Source: Heterobasidion occidentale
Lineage: Eukaryota > Basidiomycota > Agaricomycetes > Russulales > Bondarzewiaceae
Reading direction: 5' to 3'
Assembly: GCA_039111635.1 (NCBI GenBank)
Contig: JBCAQO010000044.1
Location: 1 to 50,673 of the forward strand
DNA: 50,673 nt
Positions 23,232-34,633 of the stretch are shown piece after piece; position 1 is the stretch's first letter; every line of letters begins with the position of its first letter. Position numbers and translations under genes: made by a program. The notes beneath the pieces were generated by a model, which made no database searches, had not been told where the DNA came from, and saw only the letters and a program-made list of their open reading frames with translations.

Positions 23232-25305
23232 TCAATGGTCAGCAAGTCTGCGAGACAGAACAGTAGTGGCCATGTTCTACAGACTCGACAGCATATGACT
23301 TTGAGTCTGCACATTACGCTACGTACTCACCTTCCCGAGAGCTGTTGCCATTCATCAGAAAGTTTGAGGAGTTCTGCCTTCAGCATCTCACGCATGGTGG
23401 GAACGACGCCCGCCTCCCATTCTATTTCTGCCCCTGATGCATGCCCCTTCTTCAATGTCTTGCATGATGGCCCAAGGGCAATAGATCAGGATTCGTGATA
23501 GCAAGCATCGTGAAGACTTACCGATGTCGGTCTCATGAACATATCCGGGTTTTTCATGAAAAGATAGTTGAAGTGGAGAAGGTACAAGCCACAATCATAC
23601 TGATTGGGTTGCATGGGCACCTGACGAGGACATTCATTCGAGGCATACATCATACACAACAAATGTGACCCACCTCAAACTGTTTTGCATGCGGTTCGAA
23701 CAGAGGCGTGATATTGATTCGGGCCTTGACCTCCTCACATAGATACTCAGCTAAGCGCCGGCCCGTATTCCGACGCTTTCGGTTGAGAGAATCGAATATA
23801 AAGATTTGCGTACTGGCAAAGATCAATTAGGAGTAACAGTGAAACGATCATCATCGTTATGGCTCACGCGTGGACCCAACTTGATGTAGTCGAGCCTTCG
23901 CTATCCGACAACATAGTCCATCCAAGTCGGTGCGCCGAATCAACGGCAAAAACAGTATTGTATTTAGCTGGCGGGCGCTCGAATAGGCCTTGTGGATGGC
24001 TTATGACTGCCAAGTACCAATGCTGTTCCGCCCTATCAGTCATGTCTCAGCAATGTAGTCACGGAACTAAGAAGCTTGCTCGCACTCATCATGTATAGGG
24101 ACGATCAAGAACTTCTTGCTGAAGATATCGACTCTGTTTGTATGACTTTTGGCTGCTTCATAGCCAGCTCGTCTACGAAAAAAAAATAAGCGATCTTCAC
24201 AGCGCTCCATGAGACGTAACTCACAATCGCGTATAGAAAAACGTGCTATATATGTGTACCTGGTCCATAGCAACAGAATCCTTCACCCTTGACTTGGCAT
24301 ACCACAGTCTTTGTGTTCATATGAGCGAGCACTCGGGTTTCGGATAAAATCGAACACTTACTTTAAACCAAGATTGATGAGATTATCATTTAAGAATCTG
24401 CGAGGTTTTAGTCGCTCCATATCCTGTGGTCCGATATCAATCGCGCCATGGCCAACAAAGGGGTAAGTCAAAATACTGTAGAAAGTCGAGAATAAGTGAC
24501 AATTTGTATGTATTCATTGATACATACATCGCGCGAGTGTCCGATCGAGCAGATGAGTCAGATTGCTTTGGCAAAGGTACTTTCGTGGGCAGCTCTACCT
24601 CAACATCATCATCTTCAGACGTGAGAGAACTGAGTGGAGAGGATGGAGGAATAGGTAATGCCTCTGAGACCGTTGGCAACGAAGCATCCTCTAGAGCTGA
24701 TGCTGGAGTATTTGAGGAATTGAAGAGAGGTGGGGGCGCCGGCACGGTTCCTGTGCCAGATCGTGGAAAACCAGTGTCAAGAGATGATGCTTGTGTGCGA
24801 GATGTTTTGATTGGCTTTGAGCCAAGAGACAAAAGAGGCTTCGTTTTGAGATATATCGTGGCGAGATTGTGTTCGAGGCTACCGCTATAGTTGAAGAATT
24901 TTTTGATTCATAGAAAGACTTCTGTCGGCGTACGGCAAATGTAGGATGCGAAGATGCTGCACTCTGTTGCAAGGGTCGTTCGGATCGTGCCGCATGTTTC
25001 CTATGGTATGATCTATATCGGCGGCGTCTGGAAGGCACGCATATCAGACTTACGCAATGGGGCACAAAGCAGACTTGGATAACACCCGCTTAGTGTGCGC
25101 AAGAGGCGATGGCACTCGCAAGGTGCTGGGTGGCAGAGACGCACTAGCATAATCTTGTGTGAGAAAGGCTGAGATCGTGCGTGACAGAGTGAACATACCT
25201 CGCCGACGCAAACCCCATAACAGCGTGCATCCTCGCCACAAGATCCTTCGGCGGTGGTTCCTTCATGGAGCGAGCTAGCTCCGCATCTTCAGGATTCAAT
25301 AGCAT
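23232..25305 (-). CDS. Ulp2-like SUMO protease (peptidase C48)
   Basis: A cysteine protease that removes SUMO from proteins, expected in the nucleus. The N-terminal half is disordered and Ser/Pro-rich with an acidic stretch (SSLTSEDDDVEVELP). The catalytic domain begins at GHGAIDIGPQDMERLKPRRF and LNDNLINLGLK, continues with VDIFSKKFLIVPIH, then His in HWYLAVI (about 24020), Asp in IFIFDSLNRKRR (about 23791), and the oxyanion Gln and catalytic Cys in PNQYDCGLYLLHF (Cys codon about 23591-23593). All triad residues are present, so it should be active. About ten introns are needed; the junctions used keep the frame. The C-terminus reads WQQLSGRLADH with the stop at 23232. The start at 25305 is the first ATG after an in-frame stop; an upstream exon cannot be excluded. 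A paired 15-mer lies just upstream. Confidence 0.85.
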
Positions 25306-25371
25306 GATTTGTCTGGACGTCGAAAGGCTGAAGCGATGGACATTCGAAGTTTACTCGTCGAGCACAGCAGT

Positions 25372-25429
25372 CCTGCAATGAGCAAGACTGAGTGATGTCG
25401 GTCACCCGATACCACCTGCAATGAGCAAG
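25372..25429 (-). promoter_or_regulatory. Paired 15-mer CTTGCTCATTGCAGG upstream of the SUMO protease gene
   Basis: Two exact copies, 25415-25429 and 25372-25386 on the minus strand (start-to-start 43 bp, spacer 28 bp). They lie 67-124 nt before the protease ATG and point in its sense direction. The same exact pair recurs at 41.5 and 47.5 kb. Confidence 0.65.
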
Positions 25430-25910
25430 TGAATACCTTCGTGGAAGGGGAGACGGATGTCGAGAGAGTCGCAGAAAGAGGAGGTCCGTCACGGAGTGCG
25501 TTGTGGAAATGGCCAGCCTGGCAATGCCCGAAGCAGCGAAAGTTTGCCAAGGGAAATTTCCCACGTCCCGGAAATATCCGGGTGAGGCGTATGAGTGTGT
25601 ATGGCCGGTTATACACGACCTTATTCACCTTCATGACCTACGATGACTACATTTGTTGCAGGCTCTCGAACGAAGACTGCGTTAGACAATTATGCTCTGA
25701 TGAGGGGAAGGCTTTGCACGTTGTTGACACATCATATTCGATCATGGACTTGCGGCGACCTAGTACGTCGGACTGACACGACGGGGTTTGTCCTGCTCGC
25801 AGTGAGTGAAATTGCGCCTCGTGTGTCTATTTAATCCGATCTGCCTCTCCCACATATTGATATGCCCTTTGGCAACGTACCACATCACTCTAGTGCCATA
25901 TCAAAGGAAG

Positions 25911-26871
25911 ATGAGTGAACAACGCTCTTGCAATCATGACAACAGGTTGGCATTCCCCGAGTTGCCTAGCATGCCAGACAGGAGCGACGCGCCTCGTTGC
26001 AGAGTGTTTCTCGACGGCAATGGTCCCCTGTGCCGCGTTCTCTTATCTACTGTTCACCAGCTTGACGATGACCAGACGGAAGAACATCCCTGCGTCATGC
26101 CTTGGTGCTATTCTATCCCCCTCACCCTCATGAACAAGGCTATGGCTTTCTTCGAGTCACTGCGGCACCCCGACGGCTCACCCATCGTCTATCCTACACA
26201 CGAGAAGGATCTAGAGATGTCGCCGAGACACATGTGCGAATACACGTACATCTGGAGGCTGCGGCGTGCGTTTCTTAAGGCAATTTACGCGGCCAGTTGC
26301 AATGATCAGATGGGAAGTAACTGGCGATGGCCAAAGATCCACGGGTACCTGTATCGGGAGTACTCTGGTTACGGTCACGATCGCGCACAGCGAATGTTCT
26401 ACCGTGAGGATGAGCAGGCTGTGGGCCAGGTTCCTTACACTGTGCCGGACGTGGCCCAAATGAGTTGAGTGTTTTGTTTTATCTGAGAATGTGGCTTGCT
26501 GATCGTACTTGGTCCTAGATTGGGCGGCGCTGCTCAACAGAGACATGAAACGAAGGAAATGGCGATCCTTTTTGTGGCGACATATCAGCCAAGGGTATGA
26601 TTCGTTTGGAGAAGAAAATGTCAGGATGTGGTTCGCATGGCGCGAACGCAAGTACTCCATCAGCGGGGACCAATTTCTGTTCGATGATGATATCCCGCCT
26701 CGCCTCGCCTATCTAGCATCCGGAACACAGGAAGCAGAGGAGGGTAAGTCAGCTGAATCTGGAACGGACGTCAGCTGACCAGAAGGCATGGCGACAGTTG
26801 ATCTTGTACAATCCGACGACGAAGGCTCCAGTTTGATCCATGTTGAAGCGGATAGAGAGCAGTCATTGTGA
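25911..26871 (+). CDS. Uncharacterised 283-aa protein
   Basis: Not recognised. Three exons (25911-26463, 26519-26743, 26798-26871) total 852 nt. The first intron needs the donor GTTGAG; without splicing the frame stops at once. The protein is rich in Trp, Arg and Tyr, with blocks such as MCEYTYIWRLRRAFLKAIYA and RKWRSFLWRHISQGYDSF. The tail has VDLVQSDDEGSS, an acidic-flanked hydrophobic patch that resembles a weak SUMO-interacting motif. There is no signal peptide and no membrane helix. It is divergent from the SUMO protease gene, about 600 bp between ATGs. Confidence 0.6.
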
Positions 26872-27929
26872 TTAGGACAGGTCATCCCACTCGATCGAAA
26901 AGACAGATTTTTCAAGTTCCACCATCTCTGATCGTATGAGCGCTTCGTATTGTGGTCAGTTGGCAGTCGTGTGCTTTGTCTTGTGTTGTATGTTTATGAG
27001 TAGTCCCCACTGAGAAGTTTCGTATCATGATGTACAAAAGAACGTGGTTATTTGGTGTTCATATTAGTGATGTCGATGAACATTTGTCGTCTATAATGCT
27101 GCGTGGTTGAAGCCTTGCTGTGTATGGCGGTCAAAGTGTCGTTTTATTCATTCCGCACGACAATGGAGGTTCCCACGAAAACTAAGCTCCCCACGAGACT
27201 GCACAACTCCCGAACACACGAGAATGACATCACACACGAAAAACAAAACCGCACACACATGTTACATCTCGGTCAAGCGCACACGAGACTGACCAGTGTT
27301 GCGTATCATAAACTGTTTCGCAAAAAGATAATAAAAGTTGAATGTGGATCACTCTAGTCTCTACGCAAACGTTCTATTCTTGCTAACATATGTCCTGGAC
27401 AGAGCTGCGCGCCTCTTCACTATGCTGTGCCACTGACACATCCATGGCTCGTCGCGCAAGGCGTCTCCGATCTCGAAGACAGCGGCGAGGCCACCCTCAA
27501 TAAACTCAACACCCTCATCGTTACTCATCTTGTTTGTCCTCCTGCCCGCCCGACTCCGCCCCGTCCCTGCCACAGGACGCGCTACCGGCTACTGGAAAAT
27601 CACTAAGTACTGCACAACGCAAGCCCTCCGCATCGCCGGGTCCACCCCGGCGCGGCGCCCTGACCCTCGCCTCTAGCTACGGCACTGCAGACGCGCCTGC
27701 CGGACGCGGAGCGCGCGCTCTGTGTCTCGTTCACGTTCATGCCGTTGCCTTGCATGGCGGTGGGCCTGCAGTCCGCATGCTGGACGAGGGACACTTTGTG
27801 GACGCAGATCAAGAAGGAAAAGTGGGAGAGCGCGGTGATGGAGTGCTTTGAAGGCGCCTTTAAGAGGTGCAAATGCGGCACAAAGGAATTGGAGGAAAGG
27901 GGGGGACATGATCAGAATGGGGTGTCGGC
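26872..27929. other. Start of the decayed region, no supported gene
   Basis: Contains only short or overlapping open frames. GC-rich from about 27.5 kb. A minus-strand frame at 27361-27573 (SNDEGVEFIEGG) has no recognisable family and no exon partner. I see no convincing gene. Confidence 0.5.
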
Positions 27930-28480
27930 CACGGTGTCGCCGTATCACGTTGGAAGCTTGTCGTTGATGATGAGCAGCCACAGCTCTGCCCCGATCGCAT
28001 GTGCGCCGCTCCCAGCGACCTTTGTCTTCGCGAGGGTGTTGGCGGAGAGCAAAGGCTTGAAGAGCCAGAAAATCTACGTCAGGGAGCCCGGATCATTCAT
28101 GAAGAACTCGTACGCCTGCGGCGCAAGGGGGCACGTGTCAGCCGGTGTGTGGGAACACGAGCTGTTGAAGCCAAACCAGCGGAGCACACCGAAGGAACCG
28201 CTGTATGTCGCTGGATATGACGATCAGATCTTTATTTGCGCCATAGAGCGCTGTCTTCGCATCCAGCTTGTCGTACATGCTCGCAAATATCTCGGGGAGG
28301 TGTGTCTGCTACGGCTGTGAGTATGGTGTGGTCACGGCAGCATCGAAGGGACAGGGGCACGTACACGGAACTCCTTGAGCGTCGACTGTTCGCTCGCTGT
28401 GAACGTCTGGGCCGGTGGGCTCCGGGACTGCTGACTCGACGTGCGTTCTCCTTTCCTTGCTGTCGCATTTCGTGTGGTCA
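27930..28480 (-). pseudogene. Broken SFH5/CRAL-TRIO-like lipid transfer protein gene
   Basis: In scattered minus-strand frames I read PTGPDVHSE, then FTASEQSTLKEFRVRAP, YDKLDAKTALYGANKD, YEFFMNDPGS, IFWLFKPLLSANTLAKTKV and LPT-stop-YGD. Order and text resemble fungal Sec14-like phosphatidylinositol transfer proteins of the Sfh5 group. The pieces lie in different frames and are separated by stop codons, so the copy is dead. The family call is by eye and moderate. Confidence 0.4.
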
Positions 28481-29639
28481 CGCTTGCGGGTGTAAATCGA
28501 AGATCCCCGCGTCAACTGTATGTATGCGGCCGATGGAATGTGACAAAGTCCATTTCTTCGTGTAGTATCTTACCGAAGAAGACAAGGCAGTCGAGCAGTT
28601 CGAAACCACGCGCCGCACGGCTGGCATCAACGTCACTCAAAACAAGGACGAGGAGCGTGCGTGGGCAAGAACACGGGCGCGAAGACGAGGGGGAGCCAGG
28701 CGAGGCGATGGGCGATGGCAACAACGAGGGCGACAACGAGGATAACAACGAGGAGTGATGGAGGGAAGAGTTCACAGGATAGGCAATGCAAATTGCTTCA
28801 GGGAAAACTGGCTGGACAACTTGCATGAACTAGAATAGCATCCCAGTTTAAGTTACCTCCTCATTAGCTTCTTTACAATTTATGAGAGTGAAGACAACAT
28901 ACCGCGCTGTAGGGCCCTCTGAGACATCTTCTCTGCCGCGTGAATTTTGACCCCAGACCTGCAAACCGTATGAAATGTCCTGTCTTTTCATCCCACTACC
29001 TACGTCTCCGAATTCACTGCTCTTTCACCTCTCTCCCCTACCTCTTCCCTCCTTCCAACAGTGCCAATGTAACCCTCGGCATCAATATCAAGGCTGTGGT
29101 TGTAGATCAGGGATGCGGCAGAAAAGACAACAAAAAACCTACAATTCTGCGCGAACAGATTGAATGAACCCACAATCGGGCGGATGACGTCCGAAGAAAA
29201 ATCGAATCTTGCCCCGCAGCGCGTCGATGTGGAACGAGGTCGAGACTTTAAGACGGTACCAAGCGTATTTGGGGTTCATGATTGAGAGTAGGTCGTGATG
29301 TGTGGTGAGGGTGCGAGGAGCGCAAACGAAACGCGAAGTGTGAAAGGGTTTAAGGAGAAAGGCGAATGCGAATGGAGAGCGAGTATGGTGAGCGAATGAA
29401 TGCAAGCGCAAACGGATGGTAGTTGAGGACGTCACGTACCCGACACATATCCCCAACGACGTTCTCGCACGTCGAACAATCGATGTGCACTTTCAAGGCA
29501 GCGCGTCGTTCTTCCATCCACCAAACTCGACAACAGCGTACGCGGTGGCTTCTGTGAGCGTGGCGAGATCCGTGTTCTGCGCCCCAATGAGCATGATATG
29601 CCTCAGTAGCCCAAAGCTGGTCGGTATGCGGACCTTATT
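28481..29639. other. Unassigned DNA in the decayed left arm
   Basis: About 1.2 kb with only short open frames on both strands. A purine-rich stretch encoding Asp/Asn/Glu-rich text lies at 28.68-28.76 kb. No family was recognised and no splice pattern gives a longer frame. Confidence 0.4.
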
Positions 29640-29940
29640 AAAGTCGTATAGAATCCCTCGAGGCGACTGATGAGTTTGTTGGAGAAGGTGAGTCCAGGTA
29701 TAAGCATAAGGCCACGCTTCTTCGACCAGAAGATTGAGGCAAAAAACCGGAGAAGATGTCCTCTGCTGCGGCAAAGGCGGCTCACCGCTCAGCGAATGTG
29801 AAGCGACGATGAGAGATCCAGCGCGATGCCCAGTCCATCTTCCTCTTGATGCAGAGGATGATCTCAGTAGCATCGCAATTCGTAGGTCCAGTCTCGTTGT
29901 GAATATTTTCCATCATTATGTGCAACGCGGTGAAGCAGCA
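29640..29940 (-). pseudogene. Broken ribonucleotide reductase small subunit (RNR2) copy, left arm
   Basis: Minus-strand pieces MMENIHNET, CIKRKMDWASRWISHRR, AAEDIF and [19 protein letters not shown] with KLISRLEG follow the order of the R2 subunit of class I ribonucleotide reductase, which makes deoxyribonucleotides. The iron-ligand regions are corrupted and several frame changes are needed. Similarity stops abruptly near 29640. It pairs in inverted orientation with the copy at 37 kb. Confidence 0.75.
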
Positions 29941-30320
29941 CGCTGCCTGATGGAGTCGCAAAGAACCACGGCTTAAAAGTAGTGGATCTCTGGAGGAAAA
30001 TCGCTCTCAGAAAGCTGCTCGTTGGGAGGTTAGATGGGGACAACACATTTCTGGAGGAACATCGCTCTCAGAAGCCGCGCGACGCCATTGGGCTACGGCC
30101 GCTTGATGGCAGGGTGGGACGCAAAGGACGAGGGCCTACGAGCAACGCATTTCTGGAGGAACCTCGCTCTCAGAAAGCTGATTGCCGAGAGGATATACGA
30201 AGATGGCCTGGGAACATCACATTTCTGGAGGAAGGTCGCTCTCAGAAATGTCTCCCGACAGCCGCTAAACACGCGACGCCGTCTGACTACGGCCGCTTGA
30301 TGTCGGGGGAATGACAACGC
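29640..30320 (-). repeat. Left arm of a large inverted repeat
   Basis: Read on the minus strand, this segment matches 36540-37310 on the plus strand in three collinear blocks: about 30080-30150 with 36540-36605, 29900-29985 with 36960-37060, and 29657-29830 with 37130-37300. Identity by eye is roughly 80-85 per cent. Confidence 0.75.
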
Positions 30321-30779
30321 ACTTCTGGAGGAAAATCGCTCTCAGAAAGCTGCTCGACAGGAGGATAGACGGTGGCGGAGTGAGAGCAACCCATTCCCGG
30401 AGGAGGGTCACTCTCAGAAATTTGTCGATAGAGCTAAGAGCTGGTAATATGACGACGTCCGTACAGACATTCGGCCAAAGAGTGACCGTGGGACCGAAAT
30501 CGCTGACCGTGGGAGCGGAGCTCACATGACTTCAAGTTGCCCCACTCATAGTCCTCAGGCGGTCGTCGTTGGGCAGCATCGTGTTTCGCGGCTGTCTAGG
30601 CAGTTTCTGAGAGCGTTTTTCCTCCAGAATTTGTCTTGTGGCGTCCTTATCGGTTGAAAGCTTTATTCCTTCATCTTCAAGTCTCCCTTTCCTTCCAGTC
30701 ATCCCGCGGTCGTCACTGGGCGGTACCGTGTTTTCCGCGGCTGTCTAGGCAGTTTCTGAGAGCGTTTTTCCTCCAGAAA
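29989..30779. repeat. Left cluster of 25-bp hairpin modules
   Basis: Eight copies of an imperfect palindrome, TTCTGAGAG - 7 nt - CCTCCAGAA. Six are in reverse orientation (near 29989, 30049, 30151, 30223, 30323, 30394) and two forward (30604 and 30754). The ends TTCTG/CAGAA are nearly invariant while the loop varies. Confidence 0.8.
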
Positions 30780-30782
30780 TAG
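30545..30782 (+). repeat. Direct repeat of about 80 bp carrying the two forward hairpin modules
   Basis: Segments at about 30550-30635 and 30700-30785 share GGTCGTC..TGGGC, GCGGCTGTCTAGGCAG and the hairpin module, with a period of about 150 bp. Confidence 0.65.
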
Positions 30783-30949
30783 TCTTGTGCCGCTCTTGTG
30801 CCACATCTGTTGAGACCTCTACTTTTCGTCTCCTTCACGTCGACGCACTCTCCTCCAGCAATTGTTCCGCTTCGATCTTTTCATCACAATGAAAGCCTCC
30901 GTCTCCCGAGACCAATACCCCTGGTTGAAGTCACGAGGTCGCAGCAGTC

Positions 30950-32200
30950 GGCATGGGTAGTTGTCGCATTTCGCCCCTGCCCTACCATGAGTTCCACATC
31001 TTACATCTCCAGAAACGCATTCACCCGCCAGCGGACGTGACCTTCGACGCTGATCCATCTCGTGCCGACGCCTGAAACCGTACGATTGGGCAGTAGATCC
31101 AGCTCCTCATGACTCGCGTTTTCCCTGGAGGCCCTTCATCCCAGTTGATCCTGGATCCATCAGGGGTGACTCTTCGGAATGGATTTTTCCAGCCTCCGAA
31201 GCAAGTCATGACTTTTATTGCTTCCCTTCTCGGACCATTCGCCCAGGATTGGTCAAGGCACACAACCAGATCAGAGCTTTTATCATCCGTTGTACCAGTG
31301 CGTTGAGAGACATTCTTGACTGGGATGGCAACCGGCCTCTCGAGGTTAGTGTGTTGCAGGAAGGGATTGTCTATCCCTGGAAAACTGAAGAGGATGCACA
31401 TATCACCTTTTGGCGATTACGTCGTCCCTTTCTCGACTGCTTTGGATTCATCAGCTTTCTTGTCTGGAGGATTGAGCAGGGTTTGGGCCGAAAGTGAGTG
31501 CTTTACAGGGTTGAGGTTTCTGCTCATATCTCATGTCTTGCTTTCTAGTGGCGTGATCGTCCTAAGGCTCAGGCCTCTTTGTCATTTGCTTTCGACCAAC
31601 TGGATAAGTTCATCTTGGGCGCTCGCATCCGTGGAGTCACCATCGTCACACAGGGCTATCCAACCTGGGGTCCCGAAATGAAGACGACTTGGGAGCTTCT
31701 CAAGCTCGCACGAATCAATATTGCATACTCTTGGAGCGCTCGACAAGCGGGAGAGGTCAGCGCATTCGGTGACCTCAGGCCCGATCGGTGGCGACTTAAC
31801 GGGAAACCGTTCACGATTGTGTCCTACAAACCCCCGCCACAGACAACGTACCTGGCAATGCTGTGGGGTGACGATCGTGGCATCATCGGCTCCAAAAAAG
31901 ACAGAAGATGGGAGGATTACTACTGTTCAGCCTCTTATCTATCCGCAGACGATTGCGTCAACGTGCGCGTGTTTTACATGGAGACACAGATCGGGCTGGA
32001 TCAGGACGATAGTGACGCTGAGATCGTGAGGGTTGCACAGACCCTCCCTCCATTAGGGGGCACTTTCCACCTGATCGACTGTGATATCAGCCGTCTTCGC
32101 CCAGAGAAAAAGCACGCAGAAATACTCAAGAAGAGAGCAGCGTCTAACAGTCGCCTTTCTGCGGTTCTCCTATACGACCACGATCGCATTCCTCGTTCTG
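30950..32200 (+). pseudogene. Remnant of an orphan agaricomycete gene with frame breaks
   Basis: Not recognised. Reading across frames gives HILHLQKRIHPPADVTFDA, then RLKPYDWAVDPAPHDSRF, IRAFIIRCTSALRDILDW, WRLRRPFLDCFGF, and after 31.55 kb WRDRPKAQASLSFAFDQL, VTIVTQGYPTWGPEMK and ITISTSHL-free text up to a proline-coding repeat. Frame changes near 31.07 kb and 31.50 kb are not solved by any good GT..AG intron. The last part, from 31579, stays open for about 210 codons before the repeat. I treat it as a decayed gene; a more complex splice pattern is possible. Confidence 0.45.
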
Positions 32201-32210
32201 CCCTGTCTCG

Positions 32211-32520
32211 ACCTGCCCCTCCTCCGCCAGCCCCTCCTCCGCCAGCCCTCCTCCGCCAGCCCCTCCTCCGCCAGCCCCTCCTCCTCCAGCCCCTCCTCCG
32301 CCAGCCCCTCCTCCGCCAGCCCCTCCTCCGCCACCCTCCTCGCCAGCCCCTCCTCTGCCAGCCCCTCCTCCGCCCCTCCTCCGCCACCCCTCCTCCGCCA
32401 GCCCCTCCTCCGCAGCCCCTCCTCCGCCAGCCCCTCCTTCGCCCAGCCCTCCTCTGCCAGCCCCTCCACCCCTTCTCCGCCTGCCTCTCCTCTACCCGCC
32501 CCTCCTCTGCCTGCCCTTCG
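32211..32520 (+). repeat. 15-bp CCTCCTCCGCCAGCC minisatellite
   Basis: About twenty imperfect tandem copies, with 14- and 16-bp variants that change the frame. It reads Pro/Ala-rich or Leu/Arg-rich on the plus strand and Gly/Arg/Glu-rich on the minus strand. Confidence 0.85.
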
Positions 32521-32788
32521 CAACATCAGCTGTCAATGTTAGGCCTGGTAGCAATAACCGCGTACAGGGGTGGGGTACGTTGTCCAGCGGCAACACGTCC
32601 AGGAGGTGCAGATGCACATTGACACCCTGGTGCAGTGTCATCATCATTCCAGCCCACTCTGAGATCACGTTCAAGCGTTGGACGGTCCAGTCATCGGAGC
32701 ATCTCAGGTATGGCGTTTTCTTCAATCTCAGAGCGCAAAAACATTACTGACGAATATTTTTGGTGCGCAGCACAACAAACAATGCTAG

Positions 32789-34192
32789 TTGACTCGCAGA
32801 GCAGTATATGGCAATGGATACGATTTGGAGGACCGGGGCACGGGTTTTGTCTTCGTCGTCAGGCCCTCCATGCATTGTGTTGTTCTGTGCGACGCGATGC
32901 GGGAAGGCTCGTATGAGCAGGATGTGGCGATGAATGTCACTCGGAGGTGGAGGACCGGGTTGAACGCAATTCTTCATCCAGTCATGCTCTTGTCGGCTCG
33001 AATGACGATCTCAAGCGAAGACGATGTGAAGATTCTCCGCGTTCTCCGAGCCCTGTCATCGTTCATGAGGGACATTTGGAGGTACACGCGGTCACATCCC
33101 ACTGATGTTGTCGACAGGGAGAATTATCCTCCCGCCTTTATTGCTGCGCTTTTCCCGAAAGTCTACCCCGCACCTCCCGGCAGTGAATTCTTAAGAGGGC
33201 ACTGGATAGCACCAGAAACCTTTCAATCTGAAGAAATGCTCATTGTCTCTCCCGGGACGCTTGCGTACTTAGACAGCATCAAGGAAACGACTTCGGGAGG
33301 TTGGGCTCCCTATGCGCCGTTTGACGTTAGACCTCTGGCTATCGACACTGGCTTCTTGCGGGTATCTCACGTCAAGCTTCATCCGCTCACTGAGATCTGG
33401 TTGCTAGCCATTTTGGAATGGAAGGCCTTTGAAGTCGAGGCGTTGCTGGAGGTGATGTTGCAGCATGGGATGTCGTTCCGTCTCAGTTGGAATAGCATGT
33501 GGGGTCAGCAGAAGATCGCGGCCAATGCTGAACGCCGTACGAATGAACCTCGTCCCAACTGGGTGGACGGAGACAACTTCCTCATAGGCGAGCGACAAGA
33601 CTCTCTCTCCTCCTTTGGCCAGCTATATCAGGAGCGGGTTCGATGGCTCCTGCGACAACCCTACGCAAGACGTCTTGTGGCGTATGGTGGCCTGGCTTGG
33701 CGCCTTGTCATCCATTTTGGGTCCAAGGACATAGTTCGGAGCTACCTGGAGGGGCCAAGTGAGGCATACACTGTCTGGGGTGAACGATACACAGCTGGAT
33801 CAGATCGCGAATCGGAGTGCCCAGAAGATGAAGAGAGCGATCTGGCTCTCAAATTACTCCTGGGGTTCACGGCGCTACCAGGGAATGTGTCTCTGTGGCC
33901 CAGCATGGCCCTCTGGCGTGCCAGCTACCTCTGGAATGGTTCGTGGTCGTCATCTGCCGAGACATGGTTTCAAGACATGTTGACGCGTCTCCATGACGGC
34001 GAATTGACGCCTCGAACTTCTGTGCTGTGGTACTACACATTGCGGGGCCGGGATAAGCGTGAACGTGGGGCGAATAAAAAACGTCTGGGAGCTGACAAAC
34101 AGCTGGCGACCGTCCGGACGTACAATCAAGACGTCGTCCTGGCTTCCGCGTTGCATACCCCAGGAATACTAAATGTAGCACATAAGTTGTAA
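32789..34192 (+). CDS. Uncharacterised 467-aa protein between the inverted arms
   Basis: Not recognised. A long single frame with ordinary codon use: YGNGYDLEDRGTGF, VDRENYPPAFIAALFPKVYP, LYQERVRWLLRQPYARRL, LWPSMALWRASYLWNGSW, WFQDMLTRLHDGELTPRT. The text resembles the C-terminal part of large orphan proteins common in agaricomycetes (Trp-rich blocks ending in Arg/Lys-rich segments). The 5' boundary is uncertain: a GT..AG intron ending near 32769 would join it to upstream exons, and together with the 30.95-32.2 kb remnant it may once have been one gene. A donor at the 3' end (GTAAGT near 34190) could add a small exon near 34.42 kb. There is no signal peptide and no membrane helix. Confidence 0.5.
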   Translation: MTRRAVYGNGYDLEDRGTGFVFVVRPSMHCVVLCDAMREGSYEQDVAMNVTRRWRTGLNAILHPVMLLSARMTISSEDDVKILRVLRALSSFMRDIWRYTRSHPTDVVDRENYPPAFIAALFPKVYPAPPGSEFLRGHWIAPETFQSEEMLIVSPGTLAYLDSIKETTSGGWAPYAPFDVRPLAIDTGFLRVSHVKLHPLTEIWLLAILEWKAFEVEALLEVMLQHGMSFRLSWNSMWGQQKIAANAERRTNEPRPNWVDGDNFLIGERQDSLSSFGQLYQERVRWLLRQPYARRLVAYGGLAWRLVIHFGSKDIVRSYLEGPSEAYTVWGERYTAGSDRESECPEDEESDLALKLLLGFTALPGNVSLWPSMALWRASYLWNGSWSSSAETWFQDMLTRLHDGELTPRTSVLWYYTLRGRDKRERGANKKRLGADKQLATVRTYNQDVVLASALHTPGILNVAHKL

Positions 34193-34633
34193 GTAGAATT
34201 CTTGATCCTGTCAGGCTGGCGACGTCATTTTGAGATCGTGCTGCCGAGGATTCCGAGCATGTTTCTTTTCTTGTTGAACCTTGAACTGGACTACATATCC
34301 AAACTTCTCCTTGTTATCGATGTATTCTCGATTGCTGGCTCTTTCTCACAAATGATTTTGTCTCATCGCCAAAGGGCCTTGTCATTATATACACGTCGTA
34401 ATCATGTCTGCTTTCAGGAGTCTCAGTGAAATTACGAAGCTACAAAGAGCGATTCACAGCTCTCCGGGCACCCCTTGGGACCTGTCGGTGGGGAACGGGG
34501 GGAAGTGTGACACGGGAACGACCGAAATGTGAAAAGCGCTCCTGCCCGCGATATTGATCACCGCCCTCACCAGCGCATCTCGACATGTTTCTCCACCCAC
34601 CTTCCTGGAACAGTAGGCCTTCCTCCTATCTAG

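Noticed and set aside
27739..28320. 193-aa plus-strand frame
   Set aside because: Runs antisense through the Sfh5-like remnant, has no recognisable family, and its composition follows the GC-rich context.
32081..32622. Long Pro-, Gly- or Arg-rich frames over 32.1-32.6 kb in several frames
   Set aside because: They reflect the CCTCCTCCGCCAGCC minisatellite, whose unit indels change the frame repeatedly.
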